NCBI GenBank assembly: GCA_023313575.1
Contig: JAJTTP010000020.1
Coordinates: 434,001-498,000, forward strand
Direction of reading: 5' to 3'
DNA from: Eutypella sp. D-1
Lineage: Eukaryota > Ascomycota > Sordariomycetes > Xylariales > Diatrypaceae
Length of the DNA: 64,000 bases
Numbering within the stretch: position 1 is the stretch's first letter; each line of letters begins with the position of its first letter. Shown here in pieces: positions 33,459-45,219 of this stretch. The notes beneath the pieces were generated by a model. The model saw nothing but the letters and a program-made list of their open reading frames with translations. It was not told the origin of the DNA and did no database searches. The position numbers were made by a program, and so were the translations under genes.

Positions 33459-36400
33459 CTACTGTGCTGATTGGTCTAGAATGACAGGAAACCCATAGTC
33501 CGCCAGAATCTTGGCAATAGTATGGATGCTTTGTTGCACATTAGCCATTTGTCGCGCTGCTTTGTCGTTATGTATCGAACTCCAATCCTCAGATTCCACT
33601 TCCTTCTTTCGATTGATGTCATATCCAGACAGCTCATGTATCGCATAGACGTATTTGTCGTGTTTATTAGAGCTGTCCCATGGGTATTTGTCTTGAAACG
33701 TGTACGAGTCCGGCATGATCGTCGGGTACACTGTAGTCCAATCAGTGCCATAGTCCACATGATCCTGGATCTCGTCCGGGATCGTTGTCGTACTAGAAGT
33801 GATTATGTTTTCCAATAATCTACAATGCCATGATGCGAGTTGAAAAATCATGCCGTCTGTGATTACTTGGGGAAAATAAGTTCTCTTCTTGAACTTATCT
33901 GTGCTCCTCGTTAGGGGTGCAGATCTCCAGAACTTTCTCAGCATGGAGAGGGTTACTTTCTTCAGGGTGACTTTGAAGACTTCCCATTGGGTTTGTATCC
34001 ACTGGATGTGGACTGCTGCGAGGGTGAGAGGAATTATGACAGCAACAGAGACCCCGACTAGAAATAGAGAATAAGTCGCTATTTTGGTTGTCTTGTGCTA
34101 TTGGGTCTACTTACATAATAACTTGCATAGTTGGCCGATGGGCCACTTGATATTATCTTGCTCGTTCCTTGGGAACCTGTCGATAGAGATCGCAAAGAAT
34201 GATGCCATGAACGAAAGTGGAAGCTGATTAATGCACGATCAGCTCGTGGACACCTGAGAGTAGAAGAGATACACTTACGAAGATGATGGTAACAAATGTG
34301 AACACCATCATAGTCTGTAATTGTCATTATTGGTCCAGGCTACATTGACACTGCGAGCTTTACCTTTCCTTGTCTTGCCGCCTGTTCAGCGCCTTCCCGT
34401 GAATATCTCGCTTCCAACAGGTTCAGTCGCCTCTGTTTCAAGTCGAGAAGTTCTGTTATCTGTTGGTAAATGGCTCGAAGGTTAGTAGTCGCTAGTACTA
34501 AATTTGATATAGTGCACTGTACCCCATTTTCAACCAGACCTGCCCTCTCAGCTATCTTGATGAACCTCAATTTTGCAGCTTCCAATTGCATAGAAAACCT
34601 CGGGAAAATGTATGGTCCCAAGGTAGACTGTATGGATGACTGCACAGAGGACTGGCTCTCGAACACGGCTTGAATCATCTTCACTTCGTTTAGCACATCC
34701 CTGATGTTGTCTAGCAGGTTTGTCTCTTCTCTCATGTTGTGCAGGTTTCTAAGCGACTTTGCTCGGCTTTTTCGGTGATCGCCGTGTTCCCCTTGAGGGA
34801 AATGTAAGTTCTCTATATCGTATCTAAATTTTTTGAAATGGCGATGGAGCTGTTCTTCCTGCGTTGATTGTATGCCGTTAGCTTCCTTGACTCGAAAATG
34901 GCGCCCGTATTAGCATCTACGGATGATTACTTACAACAGCGTTGATGGCACTTTCGAAGAATCCCAAGAACTGCAAGGATTCAATGTCATTAGGCTCGAA
35001 GATCTCTGTGCATGACGAAATTATCTGGCCAATCAAGTCATGGGAATTTTGTGTGTGATCCTCAACACTCTCAGGCATCACCCTATCGCGAATGTCGTCT
35101 AAGTTCCCACTGGAAGCCTCGTGGCGCGTAGGAAAGCATGTGATTATCGTGTCAGACATAACTTTGTTGCCCTCTCTTGATATCTTCCAAAGCCACAGTT
35201 GATCCACCATGAGTATGTTGTGGTTTAGAGGGCGTGGAGTCTCAAACTTGGACCGACTAAGGAGCCCAGGCGATTCATGGTTCCAACGGGAGACAACTTG
35301 TGTGCGATCTCTATGTGCTATGTTCTTGGCCATGTAATAGTGGTACTGATACAGGTCTCTGATTCATCACATTAGCCCATAACCAGGCTCTAGACATGAG
35401 AAGAATACGTACTGCCGAGGATGTAGGAATAAGTTCTCTGGGTGTTGCATATACCCTAAAATGACAGGTTCTTCCTCGATGGCTGACTCCATGGATCCAA
35501 TAGTATGGAAGTCATCACTCATGCTGTCTTCTGACTCGTTGTCAATCTCTTTTTGCTCTTCCAATGAATCCTTCAGTATACTCTTGTATCTAAGGTAGTG
35601 CCTGTAGCTTTCGTAGCTTATATACGGCATCTTTCAACCGTTAGCCCAGCTAAATAAAACTAGTGAATAAGAACTAACCATCACAGCAACTATCTGGGGG
35701 TCGCCGGCCTGGCCGTCTAATGTCGTGCACTGTGGTAGCATTCGTCTCTGGTATTCAAAATTGGTTAGCAAATAATGGCTGTTGACACCGTACCTGTGTT
35801 GTTAATCTAAGAGACTTTTGGATCTCACACTCTGAGGTAGGTAATGTGAGTTTGTACTGGAGGGCCAGGGCCAAGTCCTGAGGCCAAGCCGAAAGAAGAG
35901 TTCCTACGCAAGTTAGTTAATAAATCAGAAGCCGGGATGGGATTACGGTCCAAGTACATTTACCCAAACCATCTGTAGCGTAATGGTAAGCTGATGTCTG
36001 TAATAAGAAGTTTTCTGAGGATACTTGCATTGTTCATTGGAATATGGTACCACTGGCATTCTGGGGTGAACGGACCTCGAGGGAGATCGACTAACTCTGA
36101 TAGCTCCTTTTCGCCATATAGGAGGTCTATGACATTCTTCACTTCCTCCGGCTGAACGGCCAGTTTCCCTCCCACGGCAAGGACATTGGTAACCGTTATG
36201 TAAACTGTGCTACAGGCATCTAATGCCCGTCCCTTTGGTAGATTGCCCTTTGCCAATATCGGTACGCGTCGCTGGCCTGTCCACTGTGGCTTAGTGAGAA
36301 TCTGCTTCATCCTCTCATCTTGATCTGCTAAGAGCAGAGGTGTGTGGCCGCTAGAGTTTTTGACAGTGCGACTAGCCCCTCTGTCAAGAAGCTCCTCTGT

Positions 36401-37684
36401 CATCTGGTAGACAGTGTCCACTTCATTTACTCCCAGCTCCCCATCGAGAAGACCAATCGCGATATGCAAGGCAGTGTTTCCTTGTCGGTCGCGTTGCTTG
36501 ATAAAACGCTTTGATAGGTGGCATTTTACGAGGGTTTCGAATACCTCTAGGCTTGATTCTTGAATGGCTAGATGCAAAACGTTACGGCCTCGGGGTGTTA
36601 TGGCATTGATACCACGACCTTCGTCCATGATTGTCTCAATGAGATTCTTGCTGCGGCTCCTACAGGCCATGAAGATACGGTGATCTGACAAAGCTTTCTG
36701 TATGGTTCGACGTAGCTTCCGTAGGTGATTGGACTGGTGATCATAGATTTCAGCAATGGTTGCAAGGTCTATCCACTGTGCAGTTTTGTCATTGAATGGC
36801 TCGGTAGAGAATGAACGCTCCCAACACTCCTCTAAAGGAATATCTTTCTTGGTCAAGAACGACATGAACTTTCCCACGGTCACATCGGGTATGTTGAATT
36901 GGGCTTTTTCGTCGAACTTGAAAAGGTCTTGTTTTGTCCATTCGCCCACAATTTTGGCGGCACCATCAGAAACTAAGGGATTTGCAAAGGTGACAACGGT
37001 AGCAACTGATCTGGTGATTTCCAGCTGTTTGTCTAGATTCAGAATGCTCTGCAAAACCACACTTCCGTAGCCGTGCGTGAAGAAAACAAGAGATGTTTTC
37101 CCCGGTACGGTGGGTATGTGCTTTTCGAGGTATGTCAGAACATAGACTGCTGCTTCTTCGAAATCTTTACGCGCGTCGATCCGAAACTCCACGACTCTGG
37201 CTGGAATTCCAAGGCGACTATGGTCTAACCAGCTCATCGGGTGATCTGTAGTGGCGCTTTCCGTGTCGTCTTTCATTCCTGATTTCCCCCCGGAGGTTCG
37301 ATAGAGGAAAACGTCTGGCCTGGCGAGACTTGATCTGCTTGAATCATCTTCCTGCTTCAGGTATAACGCAACAAATAGGGGCTGAGCTGCGAGATTTTGC
37401 TCATCAGGCTTAAGGACTTCCTGCGCTTCCATCTGGCCACTTGGGTTTTCTCCAGAGTGTGAATGAACATCATGATCACACACTTTCACATATCCGTCTT
37501 CGGGTTGGGTATTCTCAGCATGCTCTGGGTTAGCTGGAAGTCTAGATGATGTGCTTTCTCTTGGGAGCTGACTCCTCTTGTGGGTGGCTGTCTTAGAGTC
37601 ACTGTGGGATGTACTGTTAGTCAGTCCCGACATCGCCTGTTCTGATGATCGCAGCGCTCGTTCGTCCCTGTTCGTTCCATTCAT
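33459..37684 (-). CDS. Hydrolase-like / ankyrin / CorA-like transmembrane protein (possible frame lesion)
   Basis: About 1247 aa. Exons: 37684-35964, 35903-35794, 35747-35679, 35630-35413, 35358-34935, 34885-34523, 34459-34364, 34314-34279, 34223-34115 and 34057-33459, several introns with clear CTAAC branch sites. The start is the ATG at 37684 (MNGTNRDE); the longer frame begins at TTG. Residues 100-270 resemble an alpha/beta hydrolase of the kind found at the N-terminus of fungal NLRs, but the nucleophile motif HSxGG reads THGYGS, with no Ser. Ankyrin repeats follow (about 360-480: GRNVLHLAIQ, GNTALHIAIG, GHTPLLLAD). The C-terminal half is a fungal CorA-like region (QVVSRW, MVDQLWLWKI, LLDLKQRR) with two membrane spans (MMVFTFVTIIFLPLSFMASF and LLFGVSVAVIIPLTLAAV). 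The obvious donor of exon 1 (GTAAAT, 35963) is out of phase with exon 2 by one base; a shift or small intron near 35970-36040 is needed. Without it translation stops at 35960 and the CorA part is lost. Confidence 0.75.
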
Positions 37685-38856
37685 TGTTAAAGTCAAGCTC
37701 TATTGTAATCTAGGTAAGACAATGAGCGAGCGTCAGGTTGCTGTCATAATATGTATTATGATCCGATGGCTATACAAATAGAACGTAACAATTTGGATCA
37801 GTGGAGCATAATCACTCGTCTTCTTTTAAAAGCTATGGCACGTAGATCAGGAGACTGAGGGCCGCTGCTTGATAGAGCTATGAAGTAAAGGCCGAATGAT
37901 CATTCCGCTCGACCGTTTTCTAGTTCTAGAAAGTTTAGTCTTCTGGGCGTGTATATAAGAGCACGACCACTGCCAACATCCGAGACCTTTGATCGCGTAA
38001 CATTTCTCATATGGGCGCTAAACTCTTACCTCTGAGAAAGAAAAGGCTTACCACTGCATGATCCTCAGTTGCCCAATAGTCTCAGACCTACAGTGGTATT
38101 TACCACCCTTTAGATGGGATAGCTAGGATAGTGCATAATCTATTGCTTACAAATAGCGAATGAGAACATGAATATTGATGTTGTTCATGGAGTGTTCACG
38201 ACAGTGTTAACTAGACGAATCAGATCATGCATTTCGACGCACATGTGATGGCTACACTACCCGAACCATAATCTGGGGTGGACTGATGTTTGCAGACCTG
38301 GCTTTGGCCACCAATGATAACGAGATATGCATTAGTTGCTGAAAGAGGGTGGGCGCAAGGGTCTTACAACATATAGGAGGCTGTTACAAAAGTCCAGCCA
38401 GTACTTTTGTATGATATCTATGGAATATGAACCAACATTGCCCATTCCTCCCCCCTCCCCCTTTTTCGGTGAGCAGGAATGGGGGTTGGGGGTTCAGCTG
38501 CTGTGCCTCCTGTTTTTATGAATTGGCCTAGACTCTTATGTACGAGCTAAGTACGGATTGGGAAACTGCCGAGTACTGGCCAACATGCTGCTATATTCAG
38601 CAACCATCCTCTCGGGCTCCTCGGCTCCATATTCTGACGTGTACTGATGAACATTCAACCCCGCATCGGAACTTCATATTCCTAAAGGCTAATTCTTCCT
38701 GAGATTCTGACATCCCGTTATCACCTTGAACTAATGTGGGTTCAATCACCGTCGTATGCAGGTTCGGTGAACGTGGGGAGAGCGACATCAAGATCACATC
38801 AGGGTACTAGACAATCTAACTAAACCTGTAACGTTACAGAGTCGAGCTGAGAGGGA
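37685..38856. other. Intergenic region
   Basis: Promoter side of the ankyrin/CorA-like gene and 3' side of the DUF1996 gene. Contains C/G-rich arms CCCATTCCTCCCCCC and GGAATGGGGGTTGGGGG at 38441-38491 that could partly pair. No gene recognised. Confidence 0.5.
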
Positions 38857-40235
38857 CTATCTTATTGAAACGTAAGAATAATCTTCATGAACGCCACCAC
38901 GGGCGTGTTCTTGCCAACCAAGTCTTCTCATGCGGGCATACCCATGCCCGGCAGCTCCGTTAGCCCTAGTCAAGTTAGCAGTCACATCACGAATATCGGG
39001 AAGCTTTGAAATCTTACATCCGTCAGTCTCTTCGCCAACCATGTCCTTAACCGTGCACTGATTGGCTACGGACATAGCCTGCTTGGTGATAGAACCGCAG
39101 CCGTCGTAGAAACACTCGGGCTTATCCATGGCGCGCTGGAGGGCGTCGTCCTTCCAGCCGAACATGTAGTCGGCATGGGTGCCGTATCCGTTACCTTCGA
39201 AACTCCACACAAACGGGTTAGGAGCACCTGAAGGCCACATGCTGTTGAACTTGGATGTGTCCCTGTAGGAGATTTAGTGTTAGTAATTATTTGCTCCGGG
39301 AAAAGATTTGGCGATTATAAATATGTCTTAAGCAAGCCCCTTAGGTGGGGAGCTACCTGCCAAGCCAACAACATAAGGAAGGTAGTTTCTCGATATACGT
39401 ACCAGGTAGTCTCAAAGGTCACCTGCGGTACACGGACAGGGTGAGATGAAGGACACGCTGGGGCATTGTTGAAGTAATCCGTGTTGACAGTGTTGTACAT
39501 GTGGGACTGATGGTCGGGGCTATCAAGGTTCTTGCCATCCCAGCATCTGAGCCTCGTCAGTATATGTCGGCAGTCTGGAGTACATGGATCAGGTACTTAC
39601 GGGGGGAAGTGGTGGGTGGTGAAGATACCACCTGAACATGGCTGGCTGGGAAAGTCAGCTTGTAGAGCGCCTCTGCTGCCACCTGTCATGCATTGGTAGC
39701 TGAGCCCGATGTGCGATCGGGAGGTAGCAGTCGGACTTCCCACGGTCATGCGGAAACCCTGGAGGTCTTAGCGATTCGGATGTCATTGGATCGTAGTATC
39801 GGGTAATCTTACCGGTGGGAAACTCTTGATGGGCTGCTGCTGCAAGTTGTCCCTCATGAGATCGAATTGAGTGTAGTAGACAGTGAGTCCACCCTGAGCA
39901 CCGTTGGAACCTCCAAGCAGGGGCTGAACTGGAATCGGCGGCACGCGATGGTAGGAGCCGTTAGTGGGGTGCTTGAAATACAGGTGCGCAGTCCAGTAAT
40001 TGGAGAAGTCTTCCGACATCTGGCAGGTAGTGCACTTGGCCCTGGCGGCAACGTCGCCGGTCATGGTGACATTGAAAGCATCTCCACCGACGATGTGATG
40101 GACGTGCGATGATGGGTTCATTCCAGGCTCGCCGGCCGGGTCAAGACGTTGAACAGTCAAAGTCGAGCATGGGAAGCGAAGGCCGGCTTGGGCCAGCGCG
40201 AATAGCGCCAGGGATGTGGAGAGCACCTTCATCAT
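38857..40235 (-). CDS. Secreted DUF1996 protein
   Basis: Multi-exon gene: first exon 40235 to about 39814; then exons beginning GFRMTVGSP, CWDGKNLDSP and DTSKFNSMWP; and a final part ending at 38857. The signal peptide is MMKVLSTSLALFALAQAG. The mature part opens with RFPCSTLTVQRLDP and GMNPSSHVHHIVGGDAFN, the DUF1996 hallmark, with conserved His and Cys. Later landmarks are CTTCQMSEDFSNYWTAHLYF, CWDGKNLDSPDHQSHMY and HADYMFGWKDDALQRAMD. Near the 3' end, an intron from GTAAGA (after ...ETDG) to the acceptor CTAG, with a GCTAACTTG branch site, would give ...ETDGWANGAAG and fits better than read-through. DUF1996 proteins are extracellular, some carrying a WSC domain; none is seen here. Function of the family is not established; a cell-wall role is inferred. 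Confidence 0.87.
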
Positions 40236-41384
40236 TGCGGAAGACCTGGTTCTGACCGTACTGGCTAGGGATAGCTGAAGGCTTGAGGTGGAGAAGCAAG
40301 GAGACCCAGTCGCGGATCCGCGAAGATAGTTGACCCTTTAAGGCATTTCCAAACCTTCTATCACAACATAGAACTCCTAGTTTCGTTGAGATGGTAATGC
40401 GGGCCAGGAATAGTACATGATAAAACGCGATAACACGGCCCAAGTTATGCTGCCAATCAGCGTATAACCATTTTTACCCGGCGATATGAGGGTCTCACAA
40501 ACGAATGAACCAACCCTACACTATACTTATGGATTGCTGACTGATAGTATCTCGCTAACTGCCGTTCCCATCCCCTGCTGTTGATCTCTACCACGTTCAT
40601 TGGCTTTCGAATATGCCGGGAGCCCGGCATTTGGAGTACCACGTACTATTATATATGACCAGCGAAGCCTGTTGACCGGCACCGTACCATTGGGTATGAC
40701 CAGAATTGAGGGGATCTTATATTAACTCAATGCACGCCGATGATGGCCTGTGGGGTAATTCCCACGAGGTCTACCCTCTTCCTGGTAATGTCCAAGGTCA
40801 TGCCCCACGGCAGTCTTCTTCGACTGCGTCGAACTTGGAAATGCAATTTCCAAAGCAGCTATTTTGGTGCATGATAATAAATGACAGTGAGTTTGGGTTG
40901 GCCGGCTGGCCTAGCTGTGCATGATGGTGGAGTGGCGATACTGATAGATTGAATAGGCTTGGGACTGGGCATGAAGCATCGATCTATGACGGAGCACGAC
41001 CTGGAGACGCTGTAAACAATGCACTGAGAGCGCTCTGGTGTGCCGTATTTGGTGAAAGACCGAGTGATGGGTGCAGGTTATCTCGACATCAGGAGGATAA
41101 GGGGAGGTCAGGGGAGACCAAAGTTGTCTTTAAACAAGAGCGGATCCAGTATGAAGCCGGCTGTATTCTAGGGGAGCTGCCGAAATATAGGTTTAACACG
41201 GATATCCTACAACTTCGAAGCGATACGCCATGTTTTGAACCGTATTAGTGCCTTGCTGGTCAAGATCTTCTACCAGAATCATAATACCAGGCCTGCTGAC
41301 AGTTGATAGATAGTCGGTAACTTCATATTCCCACGTTCCCCCTCTTGAATGAAAAAATAGAGTGCTAAATGCGAGATTGATCCA
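40236..41384. other. Intergenic region
   Basis: Promoter of the DUF1996 gene and 3' side of the next minus-strand gene. The plus-strand frame at 40949-41248 has no signal or domain. Nothing else recognised. Confidence 0.55.
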
Positions 41385-42524
41385 TCAATAATTGGTAATA
41401 CTCAAGCTCTTCGCAGGCTTCATACGTATTATAGTAGGGTATGCTTCGAGTTCGGCTCGCGGCACACCATCGAGTTCAGCCGGGAGGACGTGCGCCTCGA
41501 GCTCCGCACGCGTCGCGTTTGCGTCGAGCTCTGCCTTGCGCCAATTCTTCATGCGTTCTGGTTGACTCCCGTCAAGCTCCGGCTTATTGACGCCATAATC
41601 GATGCGTTCTTCGTGCCCCTGGTCAATATGTGCTTCCAATCTCCTTTTTCGGCTCTTTCGATATCGTTTAATAAACAGGTAGCTGAGACCGAGTACCAGG
41701 ACCGCTGCTAAGGTTGCTCCTATGCTGATACCAACGAGTATTGATCCATTAGGAGCAAGATCATCTGACTCTCCTCGATTTCGTGGTGCTTGACTGTAAA
41801 CCGATGAGTTTGAGGGTTCCTTAGAGCTGTGTGTAACTTCCAGTGGATGAGTACTGGTCTGGATTGGAGTCACGGGGTCTCTAGGGATAGTAATCGGCGG
41901 AATAGGGTTTTGTATCATCGTCGTTGGCATTATATCAAAAGTTTCTGGCTCTTTTACTAGTATTGCCGTTGCGAACAAGTGGATGACCAGCTCACTCAAG
42001 GGGATCGTGACGGACTCGTATCTACCCTCATTGTTTACGGTGTCGGGAGTTGTCCACACGCTACCTGTTAAACTGCCTGTTTGTTCCGCCCAGAATATCA
42101 AAGAGCTTCTAGGGCCGCAGGTTCCAGACTCAGAAACAATCCTGTGGGTATCAGCTGTCCCCGTACAGAACGGCGACTCCCCAGCCCATCCCAACCCACT
42201 TATCACCAAGATGTTACTGAATGCCTCGGGAAGAGCTTGATGAGGGACGACCACTTACGAAGGACAACACCAGATCCCGGCCGGAGATGCTCTTTCCGCG
42301 ACAGTCCAGCTCGAGGGGCATTCGGAGCCAGGCGAATACGTGAAGATTGGGCCGGTGGAGTCAGAGCTGGGATGGCACCGTAAAGCGTCGAAGCAATCAT
42401 CTCTCCTGAAAACCTCTGCCTCGCAAATGAATGAGTTTCGGCACGTCCTTAGGATTGGAACTTCACAGTCCGACGATGGTTTAAATGTTGTGGCAGTCAG
42501 AGGCGGGTATTGCGCGTCGGACAT
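41385..42524 (-). CDS. Single-pass membrane protein with Cys-containing ectodomain
   Basis: 359 aa; exons 42259-42524 and 41385-42198, 60-bp intron in phase 2. The N-terminal half has paired Cys including SPGSECPSSWT and IWCCPSGLGW, then FCTG and SGTCGPRS, a pattern seen in a widespread fungal family of uncharacterised surface proteins (PPLTATTFKPSSDC near the start). A Ser/Thr/Pro-rich stalk leads to one membrane span (ILVGISIGATLAAVLVLGLS), then a basic stop (RYRKSRKRR). The cytosolic tail carries repeats of the type KPELDG, KAELDA, RAELEA, PAELDG and RAELEA. The N-terminus (MSDAQYPPL) lacks a classical signal peptide, as often in this family, so topology is inferred from the basic cluster. 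Could be a wall or stress sensor; not proven. Confidence 0.72.
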
Positions 42525-43215
42525 GATAGATGAGCCTAGTGTTTACATGCCCCTATAGTGGGTTACTGCTTGATATTCAGACATCCGTTTGCACTCTGAG
42601 ATGCACAAAATGCTTTGGACAAGCCGCAACTAATGGGGACGGGATGTCGCATATTAAGGAGACCACAAGATCTCTTACAAGGTCGTATTATAGAACGTGC
42701 CACCCCCTGATATAATGCATGTGCTTCCTCCTCACACTTTCTTCCACTTTGCCAAAGATGGAACCAGGATCGCAGGTTTCTTCTATTCCTAGCCTTTCTC
42801 GTTTCATACGCGGTCGTAGCAGGCTGCGCATAGGGTCATAGGCTACAGGCGACGCGGCCAGCATAGCGACAGCCAATCGCACGACATTGACTTGTTGCAA
42901 TAATAATGGCAAAATGGACCTAGTAAGCGAAAATTTAAACTCGGTATATCCCTAAGCTCCCTACGGCGCAGTGTGTTTCCATTGCGGCGTCTGCGAGCTA
43001 GTGCTGGGAGACCTTGGGATTCCAAGTTAAGGCTAGATGGTCGTTGGGAAGGTCTAATGTTGCCAAAAGCTAGGCTGGCACGTAACCACATGAAACGGCG
43101 AGCGTGCATTCCTAAAATTTACGAAAAGCCCTCCTATCTCCAATATGGCAAGGCCGATTTAGCGGCTCCTTAAACAAGGGCGCCAGCTCATCGATTGATC
43201 TATCTTGATGCCAGT
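42525..43215. other. Intergenic region
   Basis: Promoter of the single-pass protein gene and 3' UTR of the BTB gene. No further coding sequence recognised. Confidence 0.55.
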
Positions 43216-45219
43216 CTACGCGTCTAGCTTGAGCTTGTCTAGCATGTTGTCGATCTTCTCTAGGAGGACCTGGTAATTCATGGCGTCCAAGGCGAACTCG
43301 TCCTCCGCCAGCTTTCCGTCCAGCGTCCGCATAACGCCTTCCCTCCTCTCCTGCGCACCCACTGCGGCCCCCGCTGCGTCCCGGGATGCCGGCTCGGCGC
43401 TTGCAGGTACATCGGCCGACGATGCGGGTGCACCGGCAGCTTCCGCGTGAGAGTGGAGCGCTTCGGCGAACTCGGCGTCGATCTCGCCATCCTCGTCCAG
43501 CATATCGTCGAGGCCAGCGTCCTCGAAGCGGAGGCGGAAGCGTTCCGAGAGGTAATACCGGGTGTCGTCGAGCAGCTCGATGGTGTCGGTCTCCTCGCGG
43601 GTCTTGAGGCGCGCGGCGCTCTGCTGAATGAGCTCCGCAAACTCCTCCTCATCGATGTAATCCTCCAGCCGATAGGCTAGGTAGCGCGCGGCGAACTCTT
43701 CCAGCCGCTGCACGCGCAGGTCCCACGCCGCGTGGATTACGTCGTACACGTTGATGGGCTCGACCTCGACGACCTGTGCTTCCTTGCCGGCATCCTGTGC
43801 GTGTGTCCTATCCACCAGGGCGTTGTTGTCGCCGCTTCCCAGACTGCTGATGGCAACGGCAGCTTTTGTCTTCAGCTTGTCGAGGAGAAGCATATCAGAC
43901 ACGTAGAGCAAGTCGAGCCCGAGTTCCAGTGGACACTCGACCTTCTCCGTGTAGAGGAAGCCAAGAACGATCTCCAATACCTCGGGAGGGCAGTCGACTT
44001 TGACGATATGTAGGTGGTTTGACCCTTGCGCCTCCTTGAACTTACTTGAAAACATGGTGTCGAAGTAGGGGCTGCGGATGAGCATCGCCTTATGCACTGG
44101 GTACAGGACCGACCTAGCCTTCTTAGCTCCGTTCTCTGCTTGTGACTTGGCACCGGGCCCGACAGGGATTCCGCTGTATGCTTGCCGAACCTCGAGGCTC
44201 CCAGTTTCCTGGCTTGCACCCTCTTCGTCCGCTCTCAAGATACAGTCGGCAAACATCGCATTGTCGTGGGGCCATTTGACCTCATCAACCTTCTCTGGGT
44301 CAAGGACCATCTTGTGTCCGAGAACCTCCTCCCGGAAGAACCCTTCGATCTGCTGTTGTGCCAGGTTGACTTCATCCTGATGCCTCTGCCTCACCAAGCG
44401 TCTATCATTACCGGATAGTATAGCCTCCCAAAGTCTTTCTACCTCTAACTGCTTGCTGATCTTATCCACGCCAGTTAGGACCTCCTCTTCGGTGCTCGTA
44501 CTACGTGCATCGACAACCTCTCGGGGGATATCGGCTAGATAAAGATACCGCAAGACGAGGCGGTAGGACTCGATCGGTATTGACTGGGGCAGCTTCCACG
44601 ATGCTGTTTCGGGTGCCTCCGCAAGCTTCTTCTGGAAGTAAGGGGATCTGGCTGAGAGTATGAATTTGTGGAGCTCGAAAGTCTCGGCGGTCTCGTCCAA
44701 CACGATGTCCGAAGTCTTAGGCACACTCCTTGAAAGGAGTGAGGTGATGTGGGCGGCCCATGGCTGCAGTGGATCTGTGGATTTTGAGTAGTCGTACTTC
44801 AGAAGAAGGTTCCTGATCTTGTCGTTCAGGGCGTTGTAGATACAGCGCTCTCCCTGGAATGTGTCACGTTCGGCTAACGCCCCGGACTCTAGTAACAACT
44901 CCACAAGCTCGTAGTGCCCACATAAACTTGCCTAGAAACAAAGTTAGCCAAACCATTACAGCATAACCATATCTATGGATCCGGCATTATAACTCACTAT
45001 GATCAGGGGCGTGTAGTCGAACTTGTCTTTACCATTCAAGTTGACCCCGGCAGAGATCAACTCCTGAACCCGCTTCAGATTACCATGTCGACAGGCCTGC
45101 AGTAAGTCGTTGAACTCTTCGCTAGTATCTAGGGGGTTCTCATCACGAAGTACCCCGCTTCTTATGAGTTCAATTTCACTCTTAAGCTTGGCCTCAAGTT
45201 TATGCTTCTGAAGCACCAT
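43216..45219 (-). CDS. btb3: Ankyrin-repeat BTB/POZ protein (ABTB1/Btb3-like)
   Basis: 645 aa; exons 44998-45219 and 43216-44931, 66-bp intron (GTGAGT, GCTAAC branch, TCTAG) in phase 0. Two ankyrin repeats at the N-terminus (EEFNDLLQACRHGNLKRVQE and LCGHYELVELLLESGAL). The first BTB fold follows (DIVLDETAETFELHKFILSA, about 125-190), then a linker. The second BTB fold is at about 290-380 (YPVHKAMLIRSPYFDTMFS). The C-terminal part is alpha-helical and acidic, with an Ala/Ser-rich low-complexity stretch (about 560-600). The ankyrin-BTB-BTB order matches human ABTB1 and fission yeast Btb3, thought to be Cullin-3 substrate adaptors. The promoter is shared with the NIMA kinase gene. Confidence 0.9.
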
